DNA of 64,000 nt. Origin: Bacteriovoracaceae bacterium UBA6153. Lineage in GTDB: Bacteria; Bdellovibrionota; Bacteriovoracia; Bacteriovoracales; Bacteriovoracaceae. The stretch lies in NCBI GenBank assembly GCA_002428265.1, contig DIUR01000027.1, forward strand, positions 359,806 to 423,805, read 5' to 3'. The notes beneath the pieces were generated by a model, which was not told where the DNA came from, searched no databases, and saw only the letters and a list, made by a program, of their open reading frames with translations. Positions 9,616 to 18,370 of this stretch are shown here, piece by piece (the first letter of the stretch is position 1; every line of letters begins with the position of its first letter). The position numbers and the translations under genes were made by a program.

Positions 9616-9884
9616 ATGTGAGTCATCCTGGATTTAAAAAACTTACTATAGAACAGATGACTAGTTTTTTGAATTTTAAAATTTATCCTAACGGCTTAAA
9701 TATTCTTTCAAATAAAAAGAAATCTTACATGGATAAGAATTTGCCCTGCCCAGTATTCAAGAAAAAGGTACAGGGGATCGATGTAAACAACTGCGTTTTA
9801 CATACTGAATGAGTTCAGATTAACTAGTTTTTTCCTTATGTCTTAGGGTTGTACTTTAATTTGTTTTTAATTATTATCCTTAGT

Positions 9885-10493
9885 ATGAAAAAATATTTAA
9901 GTTCGTTGTTAGCGTTAGTAATTCTATTAATCCCAATTCAAGGCTCAGCAAATGAATGGCGAGAGAAAATTAATAATTTTAAAGTTCCTGCTTTTAAAGT
10001 TCAGAACGAAGCTCTTCATCATAAAACTGTAGATGAAATTGCTTATGAGCTGGGTAAACAATACGACAATTATTTGAAAAAAATTACTGAGACTTATCAA
10101 AAGTCTACCGGCGTTGATTACAGCCCATTCATCTCTAAGTGGCAAAATGAACAAGTTAAAAAATATATCAAAGAACACTTGGAATTTACCCCATCAGTTA
10201 TTTCAGCAATTGAAGATCGTATTAATAGAGACACAATCAAAGCTTTTGATTTCTTCAAAGAATATGATTTTGGTATGAGCCTCCATAAAATTTACACTCT
10301 GAGTTCAGAGGTCGAGCTATTAAGTGAGAAATTAAATCTTCAAAAATCGAGTTTAAGTAATATCGTAGAAGTTAATCAACGAATCGATTCTCTTCACAAA
10401 GATCAAAATCTCTTAAATCAAATCTTTGGAGGAGTCATTTGTATACTTTTTGGACTAACGGTATTTTCTTTTAGAAAGAAAAAAAGTAGTTAG
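9885..10493 (+). CDS. Exported protein with C-terminal membrane anchor, unknown function
   Basis: No family recognised. The 202 residues start with a signal peptide (MKKYLSSLLALVILLIP) and have a helical, charged middle. They end in a transmembrane segment (IFGGVICILFGLTVF) and a basic tail (RKKKSS), so the bulk should face the periplasm, anchored at the C-terminus. The start at 9885 fits the signal peptide, although the frame extends 12 codons upstream. Confidence 0.65.
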   Translation: MKKYLSSLLALVILLIPIQGSANEWREKINNFKVPAFKVQNEALHHKTVDEIAYELGKQYDNYLKKITETYQKSTGVDYSPFISKWQNEQVKKYIKEHLEFTPSVISAIEDRINRDTIKAFDFFKEYDFGMSLHKIYTLSSEVELLSEKLNLQKSSLSNIVEVNQRIDSLHKDQNLLNQIFGGVICILFGLTVFSFRKKKSS

Positions 10494-10494
10494 A

Positions 10495-11529
10495 TCATTT
10501 TTCCAAATATATATCTCCTCTATGAATAAAATCGTTTGAAATTTCCTTAATCATTTGGAAAGCAGAAACATTTAGTTTCTCGCCAACATTGATGCCTAAA
10601 TGTTTGAAATTTATTTTTAATTCTTTTTCTAAGCTGTCTGAGTTTGGTTCATTAGAAAAAATTTCAATTCCGTAATTATGGGCCAGTCGGATTTCAAAGC
10701 TATTTTTTGAGTCTAAGTTAGTCTTAATCTTTTCAAAGCTTAAAGGGATGGCGCCATTAGTGAGAAGATGATTATTGATAGCATCGTCTGAGTAATATTG
10801 GCCTTTAAATCCTAAATCTAAAAAAGCCATTTTTGAAATGTTTTTGCTTTTATTTAGACTCTCTGCTGTAGCTAGCGTGACTGACTTTTTTAATTTAGTT
10901 AGATGTTTTTTGAGCAGCCCTACATATTCTAGTGATTCATTAAAATGTTGGTCTTCTTTCCATTGCTCGTCCAGAAAATGATTATGGCCGTGAAAAAGTG
11001 GATATAATTGTATTTTGCTAAAGCTGCTTGTTAGTTTATTTATTAATTTGTTTCTTAATTTTTCTTCGTCATGTCCTCTTAATAAATCAAATTTAATAAT
11101 TAATTCTTCAGGGCCAGCTTCTTTAATACTAAAAAGATGGGACTCTATTGTTGGATAGTGCGTATGCACGTAGTAAAGAACACTCTTTCTCCATTTTTTA
11201 GGAACAAATTCTTTAAAATTTAAATGAATGATTAAAATACAATTAAGGTCTTTGGGATTACTAAAGCGATTAAAAAAATCGACGATCAAAAATAAACCAT
11301 CTCTTACGAAGTAAAAAGGTTTAGCCGATAACTGGTTAATAGAATTTACTTCATATAGATGAATAGGATTTATTCTAGAAACATATCGTTTGTTCCATTT
11401 CCCGAGAGAGTATCTGGTGTGTTCGTGACTTAAATTGTATGGCACTTGTTCAGGAAAGTGCTTGTAAGGCATATTAAGCTCAAACTCTTCTTTGATGAGA
11501 TTAATATGCTTATTAAAAGTAGTGGCCAT
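10495..11529 (-). CDS. Unknown protein linked to a glycosyltransferase
   Basis: Not recognised. It has 344 residues, no signal peptide and no membrane segment. Features include His-rich stretches (YVHTHYPTIESH, FHGHNHFLDEQ) that could bind metal, and a C-terminal half (FLDLGFKGQYYSDD, IRLAHNYGIEIF) with alternating strand/helix pattern. It overlaps the end of the GT1 glycosyltransferase gene by 17 bases, so the two are co-translated. It is divergent from the precursor-peptide operon at 12949 and may belong to the same pathway (inference). Confidence 0.6.
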   Translation of the reverse strand: MATTFNKHINLIKEEFELNMPYKHFPEQVPYNLSHEHTRYSLGKWNKRYVSRINPIHLYEVNSINQLSAKPFYFVRDGLFLIVDFFNRFSNPKDLNCILIIHLNFKEFVPKKWRKSVLYYVHTHYPTIESHLFSIKEAGPEELIIKFDLLRGHDEEKLRNKLINKLTSSFSKIQLYPLFHGHNHFLDEQWKEDQHFNESLEYVGLLKKHLTKLKKSVTLATAESLNKSKNISKMAFLDLGFKGQYYSDDAINNHLLTNGAIPLSFEKIKTNLDSKNSFEIRLAHNYGIEIFSNEPNSDSLEKELKINFKHLGINVGEKLNVSAFQMIKEISNDFIHRGDIYLEK

Positions 11530-12802
11530 AAATTTCTTGGTAGAGATTATTATATGTATATTCGACTTTTATATCTCCAAAAGGAGGAGCATTTTTGCCA
11601 AAACAAGATGTTAGTTTTCTGAATTTTAAGTTAAATCCTTCAAATCGTTTTCTGGGAGTGTTTAATATATTTTGTATGTTCTCAGTTCCAGTTTTTATAG
11701 AAAGGTAATCATGCGCTGACCTTGCAAATTCCATTCGTTTTGAGCGTAATATATTAATCTCATCTGACATTTTTAGCATTTCGGTAACGACATCTGTTTT
11801 GTCGAAAACTATGCTGGAATCAGTTAGTTGAACATTAATCAGAGAGATTTGAGAACCTATGGTTGCAAAAGAAGAGTATCCTGCCCAATCTGTTAAAATG
11901 GCCGGTAAGCCTGTTGATAAGGCTTCAGCTGGAGACATTCCGAAATCTTCATCGTTGTGAACGCTAAGAGAAATAAATATATCTGTGACTAGTTTAAAAT
12001 TTTTTAACTCATCCTGGGCAAGATTAGATACATAAATGATTTTCGCATGTTCATAAGATTTATTGAAGTTTGAAATGAGCTCAATGCAGTCACATTCATA
12101 TCTTTCGCACTCATAGATATCACCGATAAATGGTGATCCTATACCATCAAATTTTCCAGCTAACAGTAAGACAGAGTCTTTTTCATTTAAGTTAACATAA
12201 GTCTCATAGCAGTTTATTAATTCAATAATTTTCTTTTGACTGCTAAGTCTTCCAGCATATGAGAAAATAATTTTTTCTTTATTAAGATTAATAATTTGTT
12301 TTAGGTGCAGTGATACTTTTTTATCAAAGTTAAAGAATTGTGTATCAACTGGAAAAGGCATTGTGAAAACACTTGCGGCATCATTAAGAAAACTTTTAAT
12401 AAGAAGAGATTGCTTTTCAGAAGCGCAGATTAGTTTTACGTAAGTTTTCTTCAGGATGGTTTGAGCTTTTTCCCATGATGAGGAAAATAAAGTAAAATCC
12501 CCGAATACATGAATGATTATTTCTTTTTTTTTATCATCAAAGTATTTAAGTTTATCAAGAGCAATTAAAAGCTTTAGAGGATGAGGAGTATGATCAATTA
12601 TAATCATTCGTTTAATGTTGGAACTTTTGATAGAGCTCGCGATGTTGAAAATTTGAAAGTCTGACATTTCATAGTTGTAGTCATAGGTAAATAAATCATC
12701 TCTATTCAAAAAACTTTTATAAGACTTGAACAAGTTTTTAGAGATTGACTGACAACTCTTCCACGTAGATTCATTAAAATTATATATCAAAGCACTTTTC
12801 AT
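11513..12802 (-). CDS. Glycosyltransferase, GT-B fold, group 1 (GT4-like)
   Basis: Predicted cytoplasmic glycosyltransferase of 429 residues. The C-terminal half carries the GT4 signatures: FSYAGRLSSQKKIIELI at the start of the donor domain and EDFGMSPAEALSTGLPAIL, which contains the E-x7-E donor-binding motif. An IYVSNLAQDELKNF segment lies between. The gene is transcribed away from the precursor-peptide operon and shares the intergenic region 12803-12948. Together with the GT2 at 13897 it suggests the final product is glycosylated. The sugar donor is unknown. Confidence 0.85.
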   Translation of the reverse strand: MKSALIYNFNESTWKSCQSISKNLFKSYKSFLNRDDLFTYDYNYEMSDFQIFNIASSIKSSNIKRMIIIDHTPHPLKLLIALDKLKYFDDKKKEIIIHVFGDFTLFSSSWEKAQTILKKTYVKLICASEKQSLLIKSFLNDAASVFTMPFPVDTQFFNFDKKVSLHLKQIINLNKEKIIFSYAGRLSSQKKIIELINCYETYVNLNEKDSVLLLAGKFDGIGSPFIGDIYECERYECDCIELISNFNKSYEHAKIIYVSNLAQDELKNFKLVTDIFISLSVHNDEDFGMSPAEALSTGLPAILTDWAGYSSFATIGSQISLINVQLTDSSIVFDKTDVVTEMLKMSDEINILRSKRMEFARSAHDYLSIKTGTENIQNILNTPRKRFEGFNLKFRKLTSCFGKNAPPFGDIKVEYTYNNLYQEIYGHYF

Positions 12803-12900
12803 TCACGGCAGTTTAATACAAAACAAATGTTTATTTAAATTTTCCATGTCAAGATTCTGTTTTATTTGTAAGTAGTGCTAGCATTACATTCCCATTCAAA

Positions 12901-12928
12901 TTGACATTGGTTTTGAGTGTATTAATAT
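12901..12928 (+). promoter_or_regulatory. Sigma-70-type promoter of the precursor-peptide operon
   Basis: A perfect -35 box TTGACA at 12901-12906 and a TAATAT -10 box at 12923-12928 are separated by 16 bases. The next start codon is at 12949, preceded by AGGA (12938-12941). Confidence 0.6.
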
Positions 12929-12948
12929 GCATAAAATAGGAAAATAGA

Positions 12949-13128
12949 ATGACTGATAAAGATAAAAACAAAATTCATTTAGAGGCACCAGATATAATAC
13001 CCGATTTTGATCCAATCTTCGGCACAGTTAGAATCATTACATTAACTTCATTAGTTACTATGTCGAATGCCCAGGCCGTTCCTTGTCCTCCTCCTTGGCA
13101 AATGATCGATACTTGCGGTAGCTGGTAA
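12949..13128 (+). CDS. Small precursor-like peptide (putative RiPP precursor)
   Basis: A 59-residue open frame that begins with ATG, has AGGA seven bases upstream and a good promoter. The N-terminal 28 residues are charged/acidic (MTDKDKNKIHLEAPDIIPDF) like a leader. Residues 29-43 form a short hydrophobic stretch ending in SNAQA, a signal-peptidase-like site. The last 16 residues (VPCPPPWQMIDTCGSW) hold two Cys, three Pro in a row and two Trp. It is followed after 6 bases by a Fic protein and then a PqqD-like protein, the classic neighbour of a ribosomally made, modified peptide. The assignment as precursor is inference from layout. Confidence 0.7.
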   Translation: MTDKDKNKIHLEAPDIIPDFDPIFGTVRIITLTSLVTMSNAQAVPCPPPWQMIDTCGSW

Positions 13129-13134
13129 TCTTGA

Positions 13135-13611
13135 ATGCTTCTGACACACGATTTAATTATTCAGAGTAATAATCTTTTTGAAAAAGAAGAAATAAGAAAC
13201 TATAGAACCAGTAATGTATATCTTCGTGACCTGGATACACTGGAACCTTTTTTAGTTCGCACCCCACCTTCTCATGAAGAAGTACCTCCGCTAATGGATA
13301 ATTTAATAAAAAAAACGAATGAACAATTATCAAGTGGAGTTATTCTTGAAAGTATAACCAAATTTTTTGCAGATTTTTTATACATTCATCCTTTTACAGA
13401 CAGTAATGGAAAAACTGCACGTTACTTAACCAACTCATTGTTAAACAACTTTGGGTTAAATTTTATTCAATTCAAACAATCATATGAAGCCTATATTTTA
13501 AGTTTAGAAATGGTACATCAAAATAGTGATTACTCTTTTCTTCAGTCTTATTTTGAAGGCCTTATTCATTTTGATCAATCAAATCTTGTGATTCATTTTA
13601 AGGATCTTTAG
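13135..13611 (+). CDS. Minimal Fic-domain protein
   Basis: Single Fic domain of only 158 residues. The catalytic loop reads HPFTDSNGKTAR (residues 85-96): His, Phe, Asp, Asn and the final Arg are kept, but the usual Gly after Asp is Ser. Fic enzymes transfer AMP or other phosphate-linked groups to hydroxyls. No inhibitory (S/T)xxxEG motif is seen in this chain. It sits six bases after the precursor peptide and three bases before the PqqD-like gene, so it is a candidate tailoring enzyme (inference). It could also be a degenerate Fic protein with a binding role. Confidence 0.78.
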   Translation: MLLTHDLIIQSNNLFEKEEIRNYRTSNVYLRDLDTLEPFLVRTPPSHEEVPPLMDNLIKKTNEQLSSGVILESITKFFADFLYIHPFTDSNGKTARYLTNSLLNNFGLNFIQFKQSYEAYILSLEMVHQNSDYSFLQSYFEGLIHFDQSNLVIHFKDL

Positions 13612-13613
13612 TT

Positions 13614-13904
13614 ATGTTAGTTAATAAACAATTTATTTTAAGGAAATCTTATTCTGCGGGTGTGTCTTTATATGACCCTACAAAGGATAAAATCTATCAA
13701 TTCAAAGGCCCGATTTCTGTTTTTTTATTATCAATTAGAGACCAGCTATTTTTCGACACATTAAATCCGAATGAAGAAGTGGTAGATCAAATTATTATGA
13801 GAATGAAAAAAGTCGACTCCAAACTTACTGAAGAAGAGCTGAAGCCTATTCATATTTCAAAAGCATTAAAATACATGGTTGAAATAGGTTTTCTGATTGA
13901 GTAA
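13614..13904 (+). CDS. PqqD-like protein (RiPP recognition element)
   Basis: Small 96-residue protein with the PqqD pattern: an N-terminal three-strand segment (RKSYSAGVSLYDPTKDKIYQFKG split as strands), then a helical part (PISVFLLSI, ISKALKYMVEIGFLIE). PqqD-like domains bind the leader of ribosomally made peptides and hand it to the modifying enzymes (known of the family). It overlaps the GT2 gene by eight bases, so both are translated together. Recognition rests on fold pattern and neighbours rather than a strong motif. Confidence 0.72.
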   Translation: MLVNKQFILRKSYSAGVSLYDPTKDKIYQFKGPISVFLLSIRDQLFFDTLNPNEEVVDQIIMRMKKVDSKLTEEELKPIHISKALKYMVEIGFLIE

Positions 13905-15030
13905 TTTTACCTTCAGCGTAGTTGTGCCTTGTTATAACGAAAACGAAAGTATTCACTTCTGCTTAGAATCTTTATTGAATCAGTCTCGATCATTTGATGA
14001 AATTATTTTAGTTGATAATAATTCAAAGGTTTCTTTAAAAGAGAGTCTAGGAGAGGCTAATCATAAGCTCAGTGTTATTAAGGAAGCTAGACAGGGGCGT
14101 GCATTTGCCAGAAATGCCGGAGCCAGTTATGCAAAAGGAACATATATCGTCTTTGTAGATGCTGATGTTGAGCTATCAATAGACTGGTTGAAAGAACTTG
14201 AAGATTACCTCACTCTTTATCCTTTAGACTTAATTGGAACAACAATCTCTCCAAAAAGTTCATCAGAAAATATTTTAGATATTTTTAGAACACTAATTTT
14301 TAATTCCAGACAAACAGATGAAAAGAAATTCTTTAATCCTCTTATTGATACGGCAGCATGTGCAGTTAAACGAAGTTGTTTTCTAGAAAACCACGGATTT
14401 AGTAGCCAACTTGTTCGAAATGAAGATTATGAATTTTCACTTCGAGTAGCAGTCAGAGGGCATTTGGTCGGTTTATGTTCCAAGGCACATGCTCATGTGT
14501 CCTATAAAAGATTGAGCTCACAATACTCTCGAATTATTAGTTACTTGGTAAGAATTTATGAAACGATGAGATATCCTATTATAAAAAAATTTAGTCTTAA
14601 GAGTCTTTTTCTAAAAGATTATAGTCAAATAAAAACATTTCGCATGAGGATGTTCTATTTTTCTTATCTCCTCGCAGGTTTTTTAGGAATTATTCTTTCT
14701 AAAAAACCTCATGTCTGCACTACTAATTTTTTTTCCCGCAATGATTATTTAAGATCGTTAAGATATACCTATGATTTAGAAGATAAAATTTTAATACCAG
14801 ATGGTAATTTAGTATTTATTTATAAAGATTTGAGTCTTTTGGTTTATCGAGATTATCAATATATCGACAAAATAGAAAATGAAGAATTGATTATGCTTAA
14901 TCAACTGTTAATGAGATATGTTGAAATCGAAATTAAAGAAAACGATCTGAAAAAAATCTACTTCATCAATGATTTTGCCTTCTCGATGGCCAAATCAATA
15001 TCTGAACCAAAAGGCCTTGATAGAATATGA
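13897..15030 (+). CDS. Glycosyltransferase family 2 with extra C-terminal domain
   Basis: GT-A type glycosyltransferase of 377 residues with a TTG start overlapping the PqqD-like gene. Family signatures are SVVVPCYNENESI, EIILVDNNS, ARNAGASYAKG and the DXD region FVDADVELS. A conserved NEDYEFSLRV acceptor-side motif follows. One hydrophobic segment (FYFSYLLAGFLGIIL, about residue 255) could be a membrane anchor. About 90 residues beyond it form an extra C-terminal region not typical of GT2. The last 73 bases overlap the convergent Fic gene. Confidence 0.85.
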   Translation: MSNFTFSVVVPCYNENESIHFCLESLLNQSRSFDEIILVDNNSKVSLKESLGEANHKLSVIKEARQGRAFARNAGASYAKGTYIVFVDADVELSIDWLKELEDYLTLYPLDLIGTTISPKSSSENILDIFRTLIFNSRQTDEKKFFNPLIDTAACAVKRSCFLENHGFSSQLVRNEDYEFSLRVAVRGHLVGLCSKAHAHVSYKRLSSQYSRIISYLVRIYETMRYPIIKKFSLKSLFLKDYSQIKTFRMRMFYFSYLLAGFLGIILSKKPHVCTTNFFSRNDYLRSLRYTYDLEDKILIPDGNLVFIYKDLSLLVYRDYQYIDKIENEELIMLNQLLMRYVEIEIKENDLKKIYFINDFAFSMAKSISEPKGLDRI

Positions 15031-16226
15031 ATTAATTCTTCCGCGGCATAAATAGGTTTTCTATTTTCAAATTTGCGGTGACGAATAATTTTCTTTTCCA
15101 CTAGTTGATTAATAGCATTTGTACTGGCGGGTCCAGAAATATCCAGTTTTTCTCTCAATAATGACGATGAAATAATTGGGTACTGGAGGAGTATTTTTAA
15201 AGCTCTTCTTGCAGCTGACTTATCTTTAAACTTTCCTCTTTCTTGCCAAGTTTCTTCGAGTGATTCAATCGCCATTTTGCTTTTTTTTACTTCGAGAGAA
15301 CTCTCAATAATGGCATTACAAATAAAAGTTATAAGAGGGACATATTTTAATTTTTTTTGAGCGCTCTCTAATGCTTTAATATAATCATCTTTTTTAACTT
15401 CTACATAACCTGAAAGATAGAGAGGCATATTTCCAGAAGCAACCATTTGCAATGGCCAGAGAGTACGGCCAGTTCTACCGTTACCGTCTGAGAAAGGGTG
15501 GACTGCTTCAAAGTGTGAGTGCGCTATTGCGAGTCTTAATGGAAGTGTCATCCCAACTCCCGCATCGCCTTTTTGAGAAAGGCTTTCATCTGCAAGCCAT
15601 TTAATAACATCATTCAAACAGCGTTTAACTTCAGAGGGGGGAGCTGGGTTGTAAGTGGATTCTTCTTTACGATTTAGTCCGCCTATCACAACAACGCTTC
15701 CAACTTCTCCAGATTTTCTAATTTTTCCAGGAGTGCCATTTGAGTTGGGATCTTTTTCTACGATCTCTTTATGAATTTTACTAATTAAATCGCTCGTAAA
15801 AATTTTTTCTTTTTGGACAAATGCTTTCTCAACTAACTCTTCGATTAAATGCGCATAACTTCTTACTGCTTGATGAGTATTTTTTTCATCCATTCTTTCA
15901 TTGGGATCTCCTGGAGTTAAAACATGATCCATTGTAGACCATGTTCCTTCAAGCCTTGATGATTGAACGACTTCTCTTCTAACAAATAAAAAATTTATTA
16001 ATTTATCTGTTTCACTCATTTCTTTATAGAGAGGAAGTCCGTTAAGAATTTTGATGGCCTCTGATATTAAATCTAGAGGTAATTTTTCTTTAATAGTAGT
16101 TGGTGGGGGAGGTGGGACAACAAAATAAATATTCTCCCATTCAGGCAGATCTAATTTTAAAACCCCACCTAAAGTTTTGTCTTTAAAGTTTTGTCTCAAC
16201 TGCTCTATTAGGTCTTCCTTACGCAA
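14958..16226 (-). CDS. Fic family protein with winged-helix C-terminus
   Basis: Full-length class II Fic protein (422 residues). The N-terminal inhibitory helix motif is SSRLEGT (residues 89-95) and the catalytic loop is the canonical HPFSDGNGRTGR (243-254). A C-terminal winged helix (about 330-410: SAARRALKILLQ, ISGPASTNAINQLVEKKIIRHR) should bind DNA. It starts with TTG; AAGGA lies six bases upstream and is part of the first operator half-site (see 16231-16304), so the protein probably represses itself. Its 3' end overlaps the convergent GT2 gene by 73 bases. Its targets are unknown. Confidence 0.92.
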   Translation of the reverse strand: MRKEDLIEQLRQNFKDKTLGGVLKLDLPEWENIYFVVPPPPPTTIKEKLPLDLISEAIKILNGLPLYKEMSETDKLINFLFVRREVVQSSRLEGTWSTMDHVLTPGDPNERMDEKNTHQAVRSYAHLIEELVEKAFVQKEKIFTSDLISKIHKEIVEKDPNSNGTPGKIRKSGEVGSVVVIGGLNRKEESTYNPAPPSEVKRCLNDVIKWLADESLSQKGDAGVGMTLPLRLAIAHSHFEAVHPFSDGNGRTGRTLWPLQMVASGNMPLYLSGYVEVKKDDYIKALESAQKKLKYVPLITFICNAIIESSLEVKKSKMAIESLEETWQERGKFKDKSAARRALKILLQYPIISSSLLREKLDISGPASTNAINQLVEKKIIRHRKFENRKPIYAAEELIHILSRPFGSDIDLAIEKAKSLMK

Positions 16227-16230
16227 TTTG

Positions 16231-16304
16231 TATCCTTATTTTTACCTTACTAGAAATAAGGATAGCATATTATCCTTATTTTAAGGAGTCTAGAAATAAG
16301 GATA
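16231..16304. promoter_or_regulatory. Two tandem palindromic operators upstream of the Fic-winged-helix gene
   Basis: TATCCTTATTT occurs at 16231-16241 and 16271-16281, and its exact reverse complement at 16254-16264 and 16294-16304. This makes two 34-bp palindromes with 11-bp arms and 12-bp spacers, 40 bp apart. The first arm covers the Shine-Dalgarno sequence of the Fic gene. A binding site for the Fic protein's own winged helix is the simplest reading. Confidence 0.8.
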
Positions 16305-16365
16305 AATATAGATGCTTTGTGCAGTTTCAATAAGTTGGAGATTGGTTAAGCAGATGGATATTGGA

Positions 16366-17364
16366 CTATTTTTCTTTAGATTCTACTAATAACAGCATCT
16401 CATGAAGCTTATCAACAGTAGATTTGATCACAGTATCAAGACTTCCTTTAATGATCGCTGCAGCAGAGTGATCATGTCCGCCACCACCAAGAGCGCGCGC
16501 CATAATTCCAACATCCACTGTTCCAATTGAGCGAAGTGAAACTTTAATTTCAGGGCCCATTTCTCTGAACATGATGGCCACTTTGATGTTGTCTAAAACG
16601 AGAAGGTGATTGATGAAGGCAAGTGTGTCTTCAGAGTCGACATGGAATTTCTCCAGAAGATCTTCAGTAAGAGTTAGCCACGCAATTTTTTCATCTTTTG
16701 TGGTGTGAGTTGTTGCTAGTACTTTTCCAAGAAGCTTCATATAAGAGATCTTCTTAGTTCCATAAATCATATTGTAGGCGTGAGGAGGGCGAACTCCCGT
16801 ATCCATTAAACTTCCGATCAAGCGGTGAGTGTTTCCAGTCACTGTTGGGTATCTGAAGCTTGAAGTATCGATAAGGATTGCAGTGTATAGTGGCAGTGCC
16901 ATTTCGCGATTAAGTGGCACACCTAATGATTGAATTAATTCACCAGCAAGTTCACCAGTTGCAGCTTTACTTGTATCGATACAATTTTCGGCCATGACTT
17001 CTTTCGGGCATGGATGGTGATCGATGAAAAGTAAGCAAGGGGCTTTTTGAGCGATTGCTTTCATTCCTTCACCGATACGCTCAAGTGAGTTTGTATCAAC
17101 TACGATGAATAAATCAATTTCTGCTTCTGGATAAAATGAAAGGTAATCTGCACGAGAGATAACGACGTCTTCAGGATCGAGGTATTTGTAACGATCAAGT
17201 AGAGGCTCTTCGTTTACGCAAATAGCATTTTTACCAAGTGATCTCATCGCAAGACAAAGTGCGATCTGGCTACCAATTCCATCAGCGTCGGGAATGATAT
17301 GAGTAGAGATGACAATGTTGTCTGCTTTACTTGTATAAAAATGGAATCGTTCAGTAATATTCAT
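16366..17364 (-). CDS. nrnA: DHH-family phosphoesterase, NrnA-like oligoribonuclease/pAp phosphatase
   Basis: Cytoplasmic Mn-dependent phosphoesterase of 332 residues that would degrade very short RNA oligomers and/or 3'-phosphoadenosine 5'-phosphate. Motifs: DADGIGSQ (motif I), FIVVDTNSLERI (motif II), FIDHHPCP (motif III, the DHH), then a DHHA1 domain ending in the substrate loop GGGGHDHSAAAII. Length and layout match NrnA. It stands alone, divergent from the ABC operon at 17474. Confidence 0.9.
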   Translation of the reverse strand: MNITERFHFYTSKADNIVISTHIIPDADGIGSQIALCLAMRSLGKNAICVNEEPLLDRYKYLDPEDVVISRADYLSFYPEAEIDLFIVVDTNSLERIGEGMKAIAQKAPCLLFIDHHPCPKEVMAENCIDTSKAATGELAGELIQSLGVPLNREMALPLYTAILIDTSSFRYPTVTGNTHRLIGSLMDTGVRPPHAYNMIYGTKKISYMKLLGKVLATTHTTKDEKIAWLTLTEDLLEKFHVDSEDTLAFINHLLVLDNIKVAIMFREMGPEIKVSLRSIGTVDVGIMARALGGGGHDHSAAAIIKGSLDTVIKSTVDKLHEMLLLVESKEK

Positions 17365-17473
17365 AGCAATAATAATTTACACTAAATTTTTTTCAAATGC
17401 TGTAATTTTTGTTACGATTTTCACTCGTAAAGGGTCTTTTAACGGTTTTTATTAAATTACAACGTGTGGTCCT

Positions 17474-18370
17474 ATGGAATTAGCGATAGAAATTGAAAAA
17501 TTGTGCAAGTCATATCCCGGTCGCATGGCCTTGGATAATGTCACATTCAACGTAAAAAAAGGCAGTATTCACGGTTTTCTTGGGCCTAATGGTGCAGGTA
17601 AATCAACGACGATGAAAATTTTAAGTGGTCTTATTCCAGAGACAAGCGGTAAATATTCAGTGAATGGAAAAGTAGGATTTCTTCCTGAACATCCTCCAGT
17701 TTATCCCAATATGTCAGTCATTGATTATTTGAAGTTTGTTTATGCCATCTATGCTCCTGTTGTGAATCTCGCACATATTGATGAAGTCATGACAAAAACG
17801 GGCTTAACTGATGTGAAGGATAGATTAATTGGAAATCTCTCAAAAGGTTACCAGCAAAGAGTAGGGATTGCTCAGGCCATCGTGCACTCACCAGAAATTA
17901 TTATTTTAGATGAGCCAACAGTGGGACTTGATCCGGTTGCCATCGCTGATATTCGCGCGCTTATTCTTGAATTAAAAAAAGATCACACGATTTTATTTTC
18001 TTCTCATCAGCTTCACGATGTAGAGCTTCTTTGTTCTGAAATCACGCTCATCAATCGCGGAGAGATCGTGGTCTCTGGTGCAATTGATACCATTTTAAAT
18101 AGTCTTAAAACAAATATGATTATTAAAGCTCGAGTGAAGTCATTTACAAGTGAGCACAAGAAAAAGATGATCAGTGAGTTTGGCGTTGATGCTGTAGAAG
18201 TCACAGAAGATTTAGAACAAAAAAATACAATGCTTAGAATTTCTACTAAGGGAAAAACTGATATTCGCTCAGAGCTTGCAAGATTTTTAGTTGAGCCATC
18301 AATTGGCCTTCTGGAATTTATTGAAGAGCGCGGTGATCTTGAAGACCTGTTTAAAAGGATGCACCAATGA
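17474..18370 (+). CDS. ABC transporter ATP-binding protein (GldA-type)
   Basis: ATPase subunit of 298 residues. Walker A is GPNGAGKST (residues 37-45), the signature is LSKGYQQR, Walker B is IIILDEPTVGLD and the switch His is in FSSHQLHD. The order of the following genes (permease, GldG-like protein, DUF4340 protein) is the GldA-GldF-GldG type exporter described first for gliding Bacteroidetes and found widely in other phyla; the substrate is unknown. It overlaps the permease gene by four bases (ATGA). Confidence 0.93.
   Translation: MELAIEIEKLCKSYPGRMALDNVTFNVKKGSIHGFLGPNGAGKSTTMKILSGLIPETSGKYSVNGKVGFLPEHPPVYPNMSVIDYLKFVYAIYAPVVNLAHIDEVMTKTGLTDVKDRLIGNLSKGYQQRVGIAQAIVHSPEIIILDEPTVGLDPVAIADIRALILELKKDHTILFSSHQLHDVELLCSEITLINRGEIVVSGAIDTILNSLKTNMIIKARVKSFTSEHKKKMISEFGVDAVEVTEDLEQKNTMLRISTKGKTDIRSELARFLVEPSIGLLEFIEERGDLEDLFKRMHQ

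Noticed and set aside
9618..9812. A 64-codon plus-strand frame between the protease and the next exported protein
   Set aside because: No ribosome-binding site, no family pattern, and it covers the likely promoter of the protease gene.
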